Shown: positions 1-7,630 of the stretch, one piece after another | Position numbering within the stretch: position 1 is the stretch's first letter | How the letters are laid out: every line of letters begins with the position of its first letter | Assembly (NCBI GenBank): GCA_900078375.1 | Contig: FLQS01000012.1 | Location: 1-64,000 of the forward strand | Source: an uncultured Mycobacterium sp. | GTDB lineage: Bacteria; Actinomycetota; Actinomycetes; Mycobacteriales; Mycobacteriaceae | DNA: 64,000 nt | Direction: 5' to 3' | Program-made: the position numbers and the translations under genes | Notes under the pieces: generated by a model | Databases searched by the model: none | What the model saw: only the letters and a program-made list of their open reading frames with translations | Told to the model about the DNA's origin: nothing

Positions 1-681
1 GCCGTCCTGGTGGACCGCGACGGTCTCGTCCAGGTTGGCGGTGGCGATCCCGTCTGCGATGAAATACGCGGTCTCGGTGCGGGTCATCGCGATGCGGGCC
101 CGGATCACGATGCCCGTTAAGCCGTTTCCACCCACGGTGGCCCAGAACAGCCCCGTCTCTTCGTCTGGGCCGCCCGTTGGCGTCAGTGTGCGGACTTCGC
201 CGTCGGCCATCAGCAGGTCCAGCGACAAAACGTGATTGCCGAAGCTGCCCGCGCTGTGGTGGTTCTTGCCGTGGATGTCGGATCCGATCGCGCCACCGAC
301 GGTCACCTGCCGGGTGCCCGGCAGAACCGGTACCCACAGACCGAACGGAAGCGCAGCCTTCATCAGCTGGTCCAGGCTCACCCCGGCGTCCACGTCGGCC
401 ACGGCGGTCTCGGAGGAGAGGGAGTGGATGCGGTTCAGCCGCGTCATGTCGACGACGATGCCACCGCCATTGCCGGCCTGGTCGCCGTAGGAGCGGCCCA
501 GCCCGCGCGCCACGATCCCGCGCCGTAAATAAGACGGACTCGAACGGTCGGCGTCGGCCACCTGCCGCACGGCATCGGCGATCACCTCGACATCGGGGGT
601 CGACAGGACATGCGCCACGCTCGGTGCCGTCCGGCCGAATCCGGTCAGGGAACGCTGCGTCAGGGGGAGTTCGGTAGCCAT
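1..681 (-). CDS. dprE1: Decaprenylphosphoryl-beta-D-ribose 2'-oxidase DprE1, N-terminal part
   Basis: Only the first 227 codons are in the window; the gene runs off the left edge. The product is the FAD-dependent oxidase that, with the reductase DprE2, epimerises decaprenyl-phospho-ribose to decaprenyl-phospho-arabinose, the arabinosyl donor for arabinogalactan and lipoarabinomannan. The visible part is the FAD-binding half: [11 protein letters not shown] around residues 59-68, GGAIGSD near 129-135 and HGKNHH at 137-142. The family is about 460 residues long, so the substrate-binding half, with the benzothiazinone-target cysteine, lies outside. It starts 27 bp downstream of the GtrA-type gene on the same strand, the arrangement known in mycobacteria. 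Confidence 0.95.
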   Translation of the reverse strand, partial: MATELPLTQRSLTGFGRTAPSVAHVLSTPDVEVIADAVRQVADADRSSPSYLRRGIVARGLGRSYGDQAGNGGGIVVDMTRLNRIHSLSSETAVADVDAGVSLDQLMKAALPFGLWVPVLPGTRQVTVGGAIGSDIHGKNHHSAGSFGNHVLSLDLLMADGEVRTLTPTGGPDEETGLFWATVGGNGLTGIVIRARIAMTRTETAYFIADGIATANLDETVAVHQDG

Positions 682-708
682 GTCAGTGCCAAAGGTTACC
701 CGGCAGGA

Positions 709-1119
709 TTACCTCAACCGGAATATGACTGCTCGCTGGACCACGAAGTTGATGACGGTGGCGGTGCCCTGCGCGATCACGAAGGCCACCGGAACCTGCC
801 AGGGCTGGCCGGTGAACTTCAGGTAGAAGAGGTAATTGATGCCGACTTGGACCGCGTAGGTCAGGGCGTAGAGGGCGACGACGGCGATGAACCGGGCAGT
901 GCTGGGTGGCGCCTGGAACGTCCAGCGTCGGTTGATCAGGTACGCGGTGGTGGTGCCGGCGATGAAGCTGAGCGTCTTGGCCACATTGACCTGCAGCCCG
1001 AGCTTGAGGAACAGCACATAGAGCCCGAAATCGACGATCGCCGACAGCCCGCCGGTGAGGACGAATCGCAGCACCTGGGTCTTGAGGCTCAGGGGCGTCG
1101 GCGGGGCTGCTTCGGGCAC
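709..1119 (-). CDS. GtrA-family small membrane protein (Rv3789-like)
   Basis: A 136-residue protein with four hydrophobic segments, typical of the GtrA family. It contains [19 protein letters not shown] near the N-terminus and INRRWTF in the middle, both usual GtrA features. It sits directly upstream of dprE1 in the same direction. The M. tuberculosis counterpart was first proposed to flip decaprenyl-phospho-arabinose across the membrane and later to act as a partner or anchor for the arabinosyltransferase AftA. Placement supports a role in arabinan assembly; the exact activity cannot be read from sequence. The start codon faces the HD-domain gene, so the 47 bp between them must hold promoters for both directions. 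Confidence 0.88.
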   Translation of the reverse strand: MPEAAPPTPLSLKTQVLRFVLTGGLSAIVDFGLYVLFLKLGLQVNVAKTLSFIAGTTTAYLINRRWTFQAPPSTARFIAVVALYALTYAVQVGINYLFYLKFTGQPWQVPVAFVIAQGTATVINFVVQRAVIFRLR

Positions 1120-1166
1120 GCGGGAAGCTTACTGATTGTCCCGCCTCGCTTCGCCCCTGCCGGCAG

Positions 1167-1805
1167 GTGCACCATGGTGGGGTGCAGGATCTGGTTGACG
1201 GCTGGGCGACGCTGCTGTCCCGGCATACCGACAACCCGGCGGTAGCCGCGGTGGGGCGCGACCTGGTCGCCTCGTGGGAGGAACCACACCGTCGCTACCA
1301 CTCCGTCGAGCACCTGCGTGACATCCTCCGCCACGTCGAGGAGCTGGCCGATTTCGCCGACGATGCAGACGCGGTCCGCCTTGCGGCCTGGTACCACGAC
1401 GCGGTGTACGCCGGGCGCCCCGATGACGAGGAACTCAGCGCCCGCCGCGCGGAGCTGGACCTGTCGCGACTGGGACTGCAGCCGCAACTGGTTGACGAGG
1501 TGGCGCGCCTGATCCGGATGACGATCACGCATGACCCCGCGGCAGGCGACCATAACGGCGAGGTTCTCTCCGATGCCGATCTTGCGGCATTGGCGGTGCC
1601 GAGGGATCGCTACGTGCGCAACACGGCGGCCATCCGCGCCGAGTACAACCACGTGCCCGGCGACGCGTTCCGCCGCGGACGTGTGCAGGTTCTCGCGGCA
1701 TTACTGGGTGGGCCCGGCGTGTTCCGCACCGAGTACGCGCGTCGCGAGTGGGAAGCATCGGCACAACACAATCTGCGTGCCGAGTTGGCCACGCTGACCG
1801 ACTGA
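1167..1805 (+). CDS. HD-domain metal-dependent phosphohydrolase-like protein
   Basis: A 212-residue all-helical protein with the features of predicted HD-superfamily hydrolases: RRYHS..H near residues 42-49, WYHDAVY near 75-81 (the HD pair) and a late SDADLAAL segment supplying the distal aspartate. These residues normally bind one or two divalent metals. The substrate is unknown; relatives act on nucleotides or phosphomonoesters. The start used is GTG; a second in-frame GTG at 1182 is equally plausible because neither has a clear ribosome-binding site. It is transcribed away from the dprE1 unit and is not part of the M. tuberculosis version of this neighbourhood as recalled. Confidence 0.8.
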   Translation: MHHGGVQDLVDGWATLLSRHTDNPAVAAVGRDLVASWEEPHRRYHSVEHLRDILRHVEELADFADDADAVRLAAWYHDAVYAGRPDDEELSARRAELDLSRLGLQPQLVDEVARLIRMTITHDPAAGDHNGEVLSDADLAALAVPRDRYVRNTAAIRAEYNHVPGDAFRRGRVQVLAALLGGPGVFRTEYARREWEASAQHNLRAELATLTD

Positions 1806-1870
1806 ACGGCCTCGCCTGGAGGGCCGTTCGACCCTATGCGCGGCGGATTCTGACGAGGGAAAATCTGGCC

Positions 1871-2305
1871 ATGATAGGCGAACAGGACCCGATCACGGTG
1901 CTCAGCGATGACGAGACCTGGGATCTGCTGAAGAGCGCCGCGCTGGGCCGGCTGGTGACGAACGTCGGCGGTCGGTTGGAAATCTTCCCGGTCAACTTCG
2001 TGACCCAGGGCCGCACGATCCTATTTCGGACTGCCGAAGGCACAAAGCTTTTCGGCACGGTGATGAACGACAAGGTGCTCTTCGAGGTTGACGATCACAA
2101 CGTCGTCGGGGGCTGGAGTGTCGTCATCCGCGGGACCGCGCATGTGCTGACCGCCGCCGATGAAATCCACGAAGCTGACCGCGCGCAGCTGTTGCCGTGG
2201 GTGGCCACCGAGAAGTTGCGCTACGTGCGCATCACTCCGAATGATTTGTCGGGCAGGCGGTTCGTCTTCGGGCCTGAGCCGGAGCACGGGGCATACCCCA
2301 GCTAG
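1871..2305 (+). CDS. Pyridoxamine 5'-phosphate oxidase-fold flavin-binding protein
   Basis: A 144-residue protein with the split-barrel PPOX pattern. An N-terminal helix (DDETWDLLKSAALGRL) precedes strands such as EIFPVNFV and TILFRTAEGTKL, which usually contact FMN or F420. GGWSVVIRGTAHVLT follows in the second half. The length and pattern fit the small NimA/PPOX-like family rather than the true pyridoxamine oxidase. The ATG at 1871 was chosen because it starts the conserved region. Its stop codon shares the bases CTAG with the stop codon of the convergent HNH gene. Substrate and cofactor are not determined. Confidence 0.8.
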   Translation: MIGEQDPITVLSDDETWDLLKSAALGRLVTNVGGRLEIFPVNFVTQGRTILFRTAEGTKLFGTVMNDKVLFEVDDHNVVGGWSVVIRGTAHVLTAADEIHEADRAQLLPWVATEKLRYVRITPNDLSGRRFVFGPEPEHGAYPS

Positions 2306-3732
2306 AACGGCGGTGGTCGATTGCGTTCGGTGACGCGGGCGTCGTTGAGTTTGCGTTCCGCCGCGATGCGGTCGGCGCGTCGGGCGGCTCGAGTTTTTCG
2401 CCGAGTGGGCATCATGATGCCGATGGTCGGTGGGGGTTGCCCGACGGGCGGGGGCAGGGTTGCGGTAGTGACGTTCCATCGCGGGATCAGCAGTCGGCTA
2501 CCGGGTTTTGTGGTGTAGGTGCGGCCAGTCGGTGAGGTCCACACGATCGAACCGTCAGGCCGCTGTCGGTCTCGCCAGCCCTTCCAGAAAGTCTTGAGCA
2601 GGTGGTGCTTTCGGCATATACATGCCAAGTTTGAGGCATGGGTGGGTCCCCACGGCCACGCGATGGTGTGGTCGACATCGCAGAACTCGGCCGGCATATC
2701 GCAGTTAGGGAAACGACACGTCATATCGCGCATCCGGACGAACTCATCCAACGCCGTCGACGGGCGATAGCCCGGCTCGGGCTCGTCGCCCGGCCGTTGC
2801 AGACGGCGGATCTTGGCGCCGGATTTGATGAGTTCGGCCAGCAGCGGCGCCGGTACGATCCCACGATTGCCGGTCAACACGCCACCAGTGGCTCGCGGAC
2901 CGGGCGATTCGGGTGAGGTGTCGGGCCGTTCGCCGTGCATAGCCGGATCCGGCACCGCGTCCAACACATCGGCCTCGCTGACCACGTGCACGACCACGCT
3001 GGCCGCACGGCCATCGGGCTCGGCGGCCGGGCACTCGGGACTGCCGCATGCGCAGGCCAGCCGATCCGAGCCAGCTTGGAGGGCACCCATCGCATCGGAG
3101 CGCCGCTGGCCGATGGTCCGCGGATCGTCCTCACACACCCCATGTGCCATCGCCGCCAACCGCCGATCCAGAGCGGTGCCATCGGTCAGCAGCAGGGTTC
3201 CCCGAATCTCGACAACCCCGTCGCGAGCGTGACGGACATCGACCACAACGTCGCGATCCTGGACCCGGGTTCGGGTCCGGCGCACTGCACCCGGGTCATA
3301 CTTATCCACCCAGACATCAATGGCGCGTTGCAGTTTCAGATTCGACAGCGGTCCCCACGACAGCACATCGTGGGCGATGGCCCGATCCACGAGCGCCAGC
3401 GTCGCGCGGTCGCCGATCAGGTCGGTGCGGTTGACGATCTCCTCACACACCTGATAGCTCAACGTCCCTGCCATCAACAAGGCGTTCACCCGGGGTAGCC
3501 GGTCACGCAGCGACAACGCCAGATGCATCTGACTGGAGGCCCGCAAGTGCGTCACCCCCAGAATCACCGACACCTCGCCAGCGGCGGCATCCCAGTCATC
3601 ACAGGCCCACCACGCGCGCTCGTCATCGCCGCACCGCTCGCGCACCAGCTGAGCAATCGCCGCCAGCCGCCGCCCCTCTCCCTGGGCCGCGGCCCGGGCT
3701 CCCTCAGCGATCGCAGCGGAAGTATCGAACAC
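2302..3732 (-). CDS. DUF222/HNH endonuclease-domain protein (13E12 repeat family)
   Basis: A 476-residue protein with an N-terminal and central DUF222 region (residues about 10-330) followed by an HNH nuclease domain: CRFPNCDMP, then DVDH, then CICRKHH at about residues 360-400. The cysteine pairs and the DH/HH residues are the metal and catalytic positions of HNH enzymes. A basic C-terminal tail with RRKTRAARRADR follows. Members of this family are multicopy in mycobacteria and known there as 13E12 repeat proteins; their role is unclear. GTG at 3732 is preferred over upstream starts because the typical N-terminus begins there. It shares the four bases CTAG with the converging gene. Confidence 0.85.
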   Translation of the reverse strand: MFDTSAAIAEGARAAAQGEGRRLAAIAQLVRERCGDDERAWWACDDWDAAAGEVSVILGVTHLRASSQMHLALSLRDRLPRVNALLMAGTLSYQVCEEIVNRTDLIGDRATLALVDRAIAHDVLSWGPLSNLKLQRAIDVWVDKYDPGAVRRTRTRVQDRDVVVDVRHARDGVVEIRGTLLLTDGTALDRRLAAMAHGVCEDDPRTIGQRRSDAMGALQAGSDRLACACGSPECPAAEPDGRAASVVVHVVSEADVLDAVPDPAMHGERPDTSPESPGPRATGGVLTGNRGIVPAPLLAELIKSGAKIRRLQRPGDEPEPGYRPSTALDEFVRMRDMTCRFPNCDMPAEFCDVDHTIAWPWGPTHASNLACICRKHHLLKTFWKGWRDRQRPDGSIVWTSPTGRTYTTKPGSRLLIPRWNVTTATLPPPVGQPPPTIGIMMPTRRKTRAARRADRIAAERKLNDARVTERNRPPPF

Positions 3733-4053
3733 ATTTCGAGGATGCCAGCAGGGTATGACAGAAAACCTCAGCGACGAGCTACGCCAGATTTCCAAACCCT
3801 TCAGCCGTTCGTCTTGTCTGCGCTGTTTGCCGCGAGTTGTCACCGTCTAGTCAGGCACCGGACCATGCCACCCCGGTTGTGTGCGGCAAGCCAGTCGCGA
3901 CGTATTCGGTCCCGTTCGAGCTCGCTAGGCCAAACCCCGCCACTCGCCCCCGAGATCTTCAGCAAGTCCAGGCAGTTCTTCGTTCGCTTCGCGTACTGCG
4001 TTGGCAAGCGGAGAAGCAGGATGCGGTGTGTATAGCCAAACGAGCTCTTGGAT
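3733..4053. other. 321-bp gap with possible coding remnant
   Basis: No complete gene is seen. On the minus strand the frame of the HNH-like gene upstream stays open for 42 codons beyond its TAA (4054-4056), to a TAG at 3925-3927. That stretch translates to a normal-looking segment (TPHPASPLANAVREANEELP). A second minus-strand frame, ending at TGA 3840-3842, also reads like protein (SELERDRIRRDWLAAHN). Either could be a remnant of a longer gene broken by mutations, or chance open frames. Confidence 0.35.
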
Positions 4054-4509
4054 TTAGCCTTCGTCTAGAACTTTCACCAAGCGGACCGTGGGCATTTCTG
4101 TGTCGTCGGACTTTACTTCGCGGACCACGCCACCTCGAACTCCGAGTTCAACAAGATTCGGGCTGTCGTAATAGGCTCGCAGCAATGCCACCTTGATCGC
4201 CCAACGTCGAAAATCCTTGGGATCGCACCGATTGTCATCGACGTCGGGGTTGAAAACCCAGGGCTCAACAATCGTGTCGAGGTCATTCATCCATTCGTTG
4301 TTGCACTTGTCGCACACACGTTTGACGATGACGGAAAACAAGTCCTCCAATTTCGAATACTTCATGGAGTTATCTGCCGGATTGTACTGAATAAATTTCC
4401 GCTCGAAAATGGCGAGGTCTGTGAGGTGCTGGTTCACCTTCAGTGTCTTCTTCCAAGAAGACCGGAAGATATGTTCGCGCGTCACCGGCTCGCTGCTACC
4501 GCAGAACAT
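4054..4509 (-). CDS. HNH-like zinc-finger protein, atypical composition
   Basis: A 151-residue protein from the first ATG. It carries FCGSSEPVTREHIF at the N-terminus and VCDKCNNEWM near residues 65-74, a layout seen in small HNH-type nuclease-like proteins (CxxC ... EH ... CxxC). The codon before the ATG is a cysteine, so the first CxxC (CMFC) is split by this start. A CTG at 4524 would include it, which suggests the real start is upstream and non-standard, or that the gene has lost its 5' end. Base composition is visibly richer in A and T than the neighbours, which points to recent acquisition. Function is unknown; a nuclease role is inferred from the motif only. Confidence 0.6.
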   Translation of the reverse strand: MFCGSSEPVTREHIFRSSWKKTLKVNQHLTDLAIFERKFIQYNPADNSMKYSKLEDLFSVIVKRVCDKCNNEWMNDLDTIVEPWVFNPDVDDNRCDPKDFRRWAIKVALLRAYYDSPNLVELGVRGGVVREVKSDDTEMPTVRLVKVLDEG

Positions 4510-4546
4510 GCAGGTCGGTCTCAGCCCGTACTGGTCTCGTTGGGAG

Positions 4547-5377
4547 TCAGACCCAGTACGGCACGCGGGCTCGGTACTGCCGCAGCGCGAACGCCGCGAC
4601 CAACCAGCCGATCACCGTCAGGGCTATCACGACCACCCAATGCCGCATGTGTTGATCAGCGCCCAGCAGGGGAGCGCGCAGGATGTCGAGATAGTGCAGC
4701 AGCGGGTTCAATTCGATGATCTTGGCCCACTTGCCGGCGCCCTGCTGCTGGAGTGTGTTGTCGTTCCAGATGATCGGCGTCATGAAGAACAGCAGCTGCA
4801 CGACCGAGAACAGCAGCGGGCCGATATCGCGGTAGCGGGTGGCCAGGATGCCGAAGCAGAACGACACCCATACGCAGTTCAGCATGATCAGCAGTAGCGC
4901 TGGGATCGCCGCCAGGTCTGCCCACGACCACGGTTTCGGGAAGATGATCGCGATCACCACATAGATGACGATGTTGTGCCCGAACAGAATCATCTGTCGC
5001 CACACCAGCCGATACACGTGCACGCTCAATGGCGTTGGCAGCTGTTTGATCAATCCCTCGTTGGCGATGAACACATCGGCGCCCTCGAGGATCGAGGCGT
5101 TGATCATGTTCCAGATGATCAGCCCGAGCGTCACGTAGGGCAGGTGCTCGGACAGTTTGAGGTGAAACAGCTGCGAGTACAGCCCGCCCATCGCGACGGC
5201 AGTGGTTCCGGTGGCGATTGTGATCCAGAACGGGCCGAGCACCGAGCGGCGGTATTTCTGCTTGATGTCCTGCCAGCCGAGGTGCAGCCACAGTTCGCGC
5301 TTCCGGAACCCGTCGAGCAGATCGCCCCACGCGCGGGTGAACGTCTTCGACTGGGCCGCGGCGTCAATGAATGTCAT
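4547..5377 (-). CDS. rfbD: Galactan ABC exporter, permease subunit (Wzm/RfbD type)
   Basis: A 276-residue ABC-2 type permease with about six hydrophobic segments. The N-terminal amphipathic region includes LHLGWQDIKQKYRRSVLGPFW, typical of polysaccharide exporters of the Wzm class. With the ATPase encoded at 6264-7088 it forms the transporter thought to move lipid-linked galactan across the inner membrane in mycobacteria. Its ATG overlaps the stop codon of glfT1 (ATGA), so translation is coupled. It is the last gene of a five-gene minus-strand operon. Confidence 0.92.
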   Translation of the reverse strand: MTFIDAAAQSKTFTRAWGDLLDGFRKRELWLHLGWQDIKQKYRRSVLGPFWITIATGTTAVAMGGLYSQLFHLKLSEHLPYVTLGLIIWNMINASILEGADVFIANEGLIKQLPTPLSVHVYRLVWRQMILFGHNIVIYVVIAIIFPKPWSWADLAAIPALLLIMLNCVWVSFCFGILATRYRDIGPLLFSVVQLLFFMTPIIWNDNTLQQQGAGKWAKIIELNPLLHYLDILRAPLLGADQHMRHWVVVIALTVIGWLVAAFALRQYRARVPYWV

Positions 5378-6267
5378 CTGCTGAACCTTTCCCGCCTACC
5401 CAAGCGCCGCAATCGAATCCACTCGGCGAACCCCGCCGGATCTCGGCGCTGTACCAAGAAAAACCATCCGAATCGCAGCCACTCTTGCGGCACGAGCTTG
5501 CGTTGACCGCGCTGCGCCTGCAGGTAGCCGCGGTTGCGATAGGTGAAGAACCGCTTGGTCGGATCGTCCGGATATTGGGTGTGCATCTTCCCGCCGAGGA
5601 TCGGCTTGAACTCGTCACTTCCCTGGGGGTGCAAGTAGGTCGCATCCAGGCACGTCCCGAACGGTAGACCCGACAACGCCAGTCGTCGGTGCATGTCTAC
5701 CTCGTCGCCCCGGATGAACAGCCGAATGTCCGGTATGCCAACGGCTTCCAAAGCCGCAGCGCCGAACAGCGCACCGTTGAACAGTGAGGCGATTCCGGGA
5801 AGCAGGTCACCCGAGCCGTCGACGCGCAGCTCCGAGACCCGTCGGCGCCACACCAGGCCGCGCCGCAGCGGGAAGGCCAGCCGGTCAGGATCGTCGATAT
5901 CGCAGACCATCGGTGAGACTTCGGCCAGCCCGTGGCGGTCGGCGCAGGCCAGCAGCGTGGCCAGGACCCCGGCGTCTTTGGGGCGCCCGTCGTCGTCGGC
6001 CAGCCACACCCAGTCCGCGCCCAGTGCCAGTGCGTGCAGCATGCCCAACGCGAATCCGCCTGCGCCGCCGAGGTTTCGGCGGGAGCCAAGGTAAGTCGAC
6101 GGCACCGGCTGCCCGGCGACCAGGTCGCGCACCCGTTCGTCGGAATCGTTGTCGACGACGATCAGATGGTCGACCATGCGGCTCTGCGTGCTCAGCGCGT
6201 CCAGCGACTTGGCCAGCTCATCGGGACGGCGATGCGTGACGACGACGGCGCACACCAGGCTGGTCAC
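5374..6267 (-). CDS. glfT1: Galactofuranosyltransferase GlfT1
   Basis: A 297-residue family-2 glycosyltransferase. CAVVVTHRRPDELAKSLDAL near the N-terminus and LIVVDNDSDE are nucleotide-sugar binding elements; WLADDDG near residue 90 is the metal-binding DDD motif. RGDEVDMHRRLALSG in the second half matches the acceptor-side conserved region. GlfT1 adds the first galactofuranose residues to the decaprenyl-linked linker of arabinogalactan, using UDP-galactofuranose. Length is as expected (about 300). It overlaps rfbE upstream and rfbD downstream by 4 bp each, which matches the known mycobacterial gene set. Confidence 0.93.
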   Translation of the reverse strand: MTSLVCAVVVTHRRPDELAKSLDALSTQSRMVDHLIVVDNDSDERVRDLVAGQPVPSTYLGSRRNLGGAGGFALGMLHALALGADWVWLADDDGRPKDAGVLATLLACADRHGLAEVSPMVCDIDDPDRLAFPLRRGLVWRRRVSELRVDGSGDLLPGIASLFNGALFGAAALEAVGIPDIRLFIRGDEVDMHRRLALSGLPFGTCLDATYLHPQGSDEFKPILGGKMHTQYPDDPTKRFFTYRNRGYLQAQRGQRKLVPQEWLRFGWFFLVQRRDPAGFAEWIRLRRLGRRERFSR

Positions 6268-7088
6268 GGAGTGGCGACCCCGTCCGACCAGTCGGACTTG
6301 TGCTCCTCCAGCACCTCCCGCACATGCCGCGCGGCGTCCTCACCCTCGTAGGCCCGCACCACGTCTTCGATGCCGCCGGTCATCTTGATGGTCCCGTGGT
6401 CGATCCACATCGCGTTCTTGCACAACCGGGCCAGGAATTCGTTGGAATGACTGGCGAACACCAGGATTCCGGACCGCTCGACCAGGCTCTGCAGACGTGA
6501 TTGCGCCTTCTTGAGGAAGTCGGCGTCCACCGCGCCGATGCCCTCGTCGAGCAGCAGGATCTCGGGGTCGATGCTGGTGACCACGCCCATGGCCAGCCGT
6601 ACCCGCATGCCGGTGGAGTACGTGCGCAACGGCATCGACAGGTACTCGCCGAGTTCGGTGAACTCGGCGATCTCGTCGACCTTGGCCGCCATCTGCTTTC
6701 GCGTCTGGCCGAGGAAAAGGCCTCGGATGATGATGTTCTCGTAGCCGGAGATCTCCGGATCCATCCCCACACCAAGGTCGAACACCGGTGCCACCCGGCC
6801 GCGGACGCTGGCCGAACCACGGGTCGGCTCGTAGATCCCGGACAGCAGCCGCAGCAGCGTCGACTTGCCAGCGCCGTTGTGGCCGACCAGGCCCACCCGA
6901 TCGCCCATCTTCAACGACAACGTGATGTCCCGCAGCGCCTCGATGACGACGACGTTCTCGGTGTTGCGTCCGATCGCGCCGCCGGCCGCGCCCAGGAAAG
7001 TCTTCTTCAGCGAGCGCGTCTTGGCATCGAAGATCGGAAACTCAACCCAGGCGTCGCGGGTTTCGATGAAGGGATCGTCGGCAGCCAC
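6264..7088 (-). CDS. rfbE: Galactan ABC exporter, ATPase subunit (Wzt/RfbE type)
   Basis: A 274-residue ABC ATPase. Walker A is GHNGAGKST; the signature region is TYSTGMRVRLA, the diverged form usual in polysaccharide exporters; Walker B is EILLLDEGIGAVD; the switch histidine is in FASHSNEF. The GTG start at 7088 gives the usual length of about 273 residues. A longer frame reaching upstream would overlap bpa and has no family support. No C-terminal carbohydrate-binding domain is present, so export is probably not controlled by chain-end recognition. It pairs with the permease at 4547-5377. Confidence 0.93.
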   Translation of the reverse strand: MAADDPFIETRDAWVEFPIFDAKTRSLKKTFLGAAGGAIGRNTENVVVIEALRDITLSLKMGDRVGLVGHNGAGKSTLLRLLSGIYEPTRGSASVRGRVAPVFDLGVGMDPEISGYENIIIRGLFLGQTRKQMAAKVDEIAEFTELGEYLSMPLRTYSTGMRVRLAMGVVTSIDPEILLLDEGIGAVDADFLKKAQSRLQSLVERSGILVFASHSNEFLARLCKNAMWIDHGTIKMTGGIEDVVRAYEGEDAARHVREVLEEHKSDWSDGVATP

Positions 7089-7101
7089 CGTGAGTCTCTT
7101 G

Positions 7102-7602
7102 TTACAGGTACTGCCCGGTGCCGTGACCGGGAGCTCCGGGCGGGCCGGGTTGGGCAATGCCGGGCGGCAGCGCGCCCTGGCGCATGTGCTCCAGCTGCGC
7201 GCGCGCGGCCATCTGCTGGGCGAACAACGCGGTCTGGATTCCGTGGAACAGACCCTCGAGCCAGCCGACCAGCTGTGCCTGCGCGATGCGCAGTTCGGCA
7301 TCGGACGGGATCGAGTCTTCGGTGAACGGCAGCGCCAGGCGCTCCAGTTCGTCGCGCAGCTCGGGCGCCAGGCCGTCTTCGAGCTCGCGGATGGACTTCG
7401 CGTGAATCTCGCGCAGCCGGGCGCGGCTCGCGTCGTCCAGCGGTGCCGCCCGCACCTCTTCGAGGAGCTGCTTGATCATCGTGCCGATCCGCATCACCTT
7501 GGCCGGCTGCTCGACCAAGTCGGTGATGGACTGCTGGTCGTCATCACCGGCGTCGGGCCCGGTGATGATCTCGATGTTGTCGTCGTCAGTGTTCGTCGTC
7601 AT
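7102..7602 (-). CDS. bpa: Bacterial proteasome activator Bpa
   Basis: A 166-residue, mostly helical protein ending in GQYL. This C-terminal tetrapeptide docks into the 20S proteasome alpha ring and opens its gate. The acidic N-terminus and the long helical region (about residues 30-140) match the four-helix subunits that form a dodecameric ring. Bpa lets the mycobacterial proteasome degrade some unfolded proteins without ATP or pupylation. It lies 13 bp upstream of rfbE inside the galactan operon, an arrangement known in M. tuberculosis although the functional link is unclear. Confidence 0.94.
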   Translation of the reverse strand: MTTNTDDDNIEIITGPDAGDDDQQSITDLVEQPAKVMRIGTMIKQLLEEVRAAPLDDASRARLREIHAKSIRELEDGLAPELRDELERLALPFTEDSIPSDAELRIAQAQLVGWLEGLFHGIQTALFAQQMAARAQLEHMRQGALPPGIAQPGPPGAPGHGTGQYL

Positions 7603-7630
7603 ACGGTGAGCGTTCCCTCGTGTCCCACAG

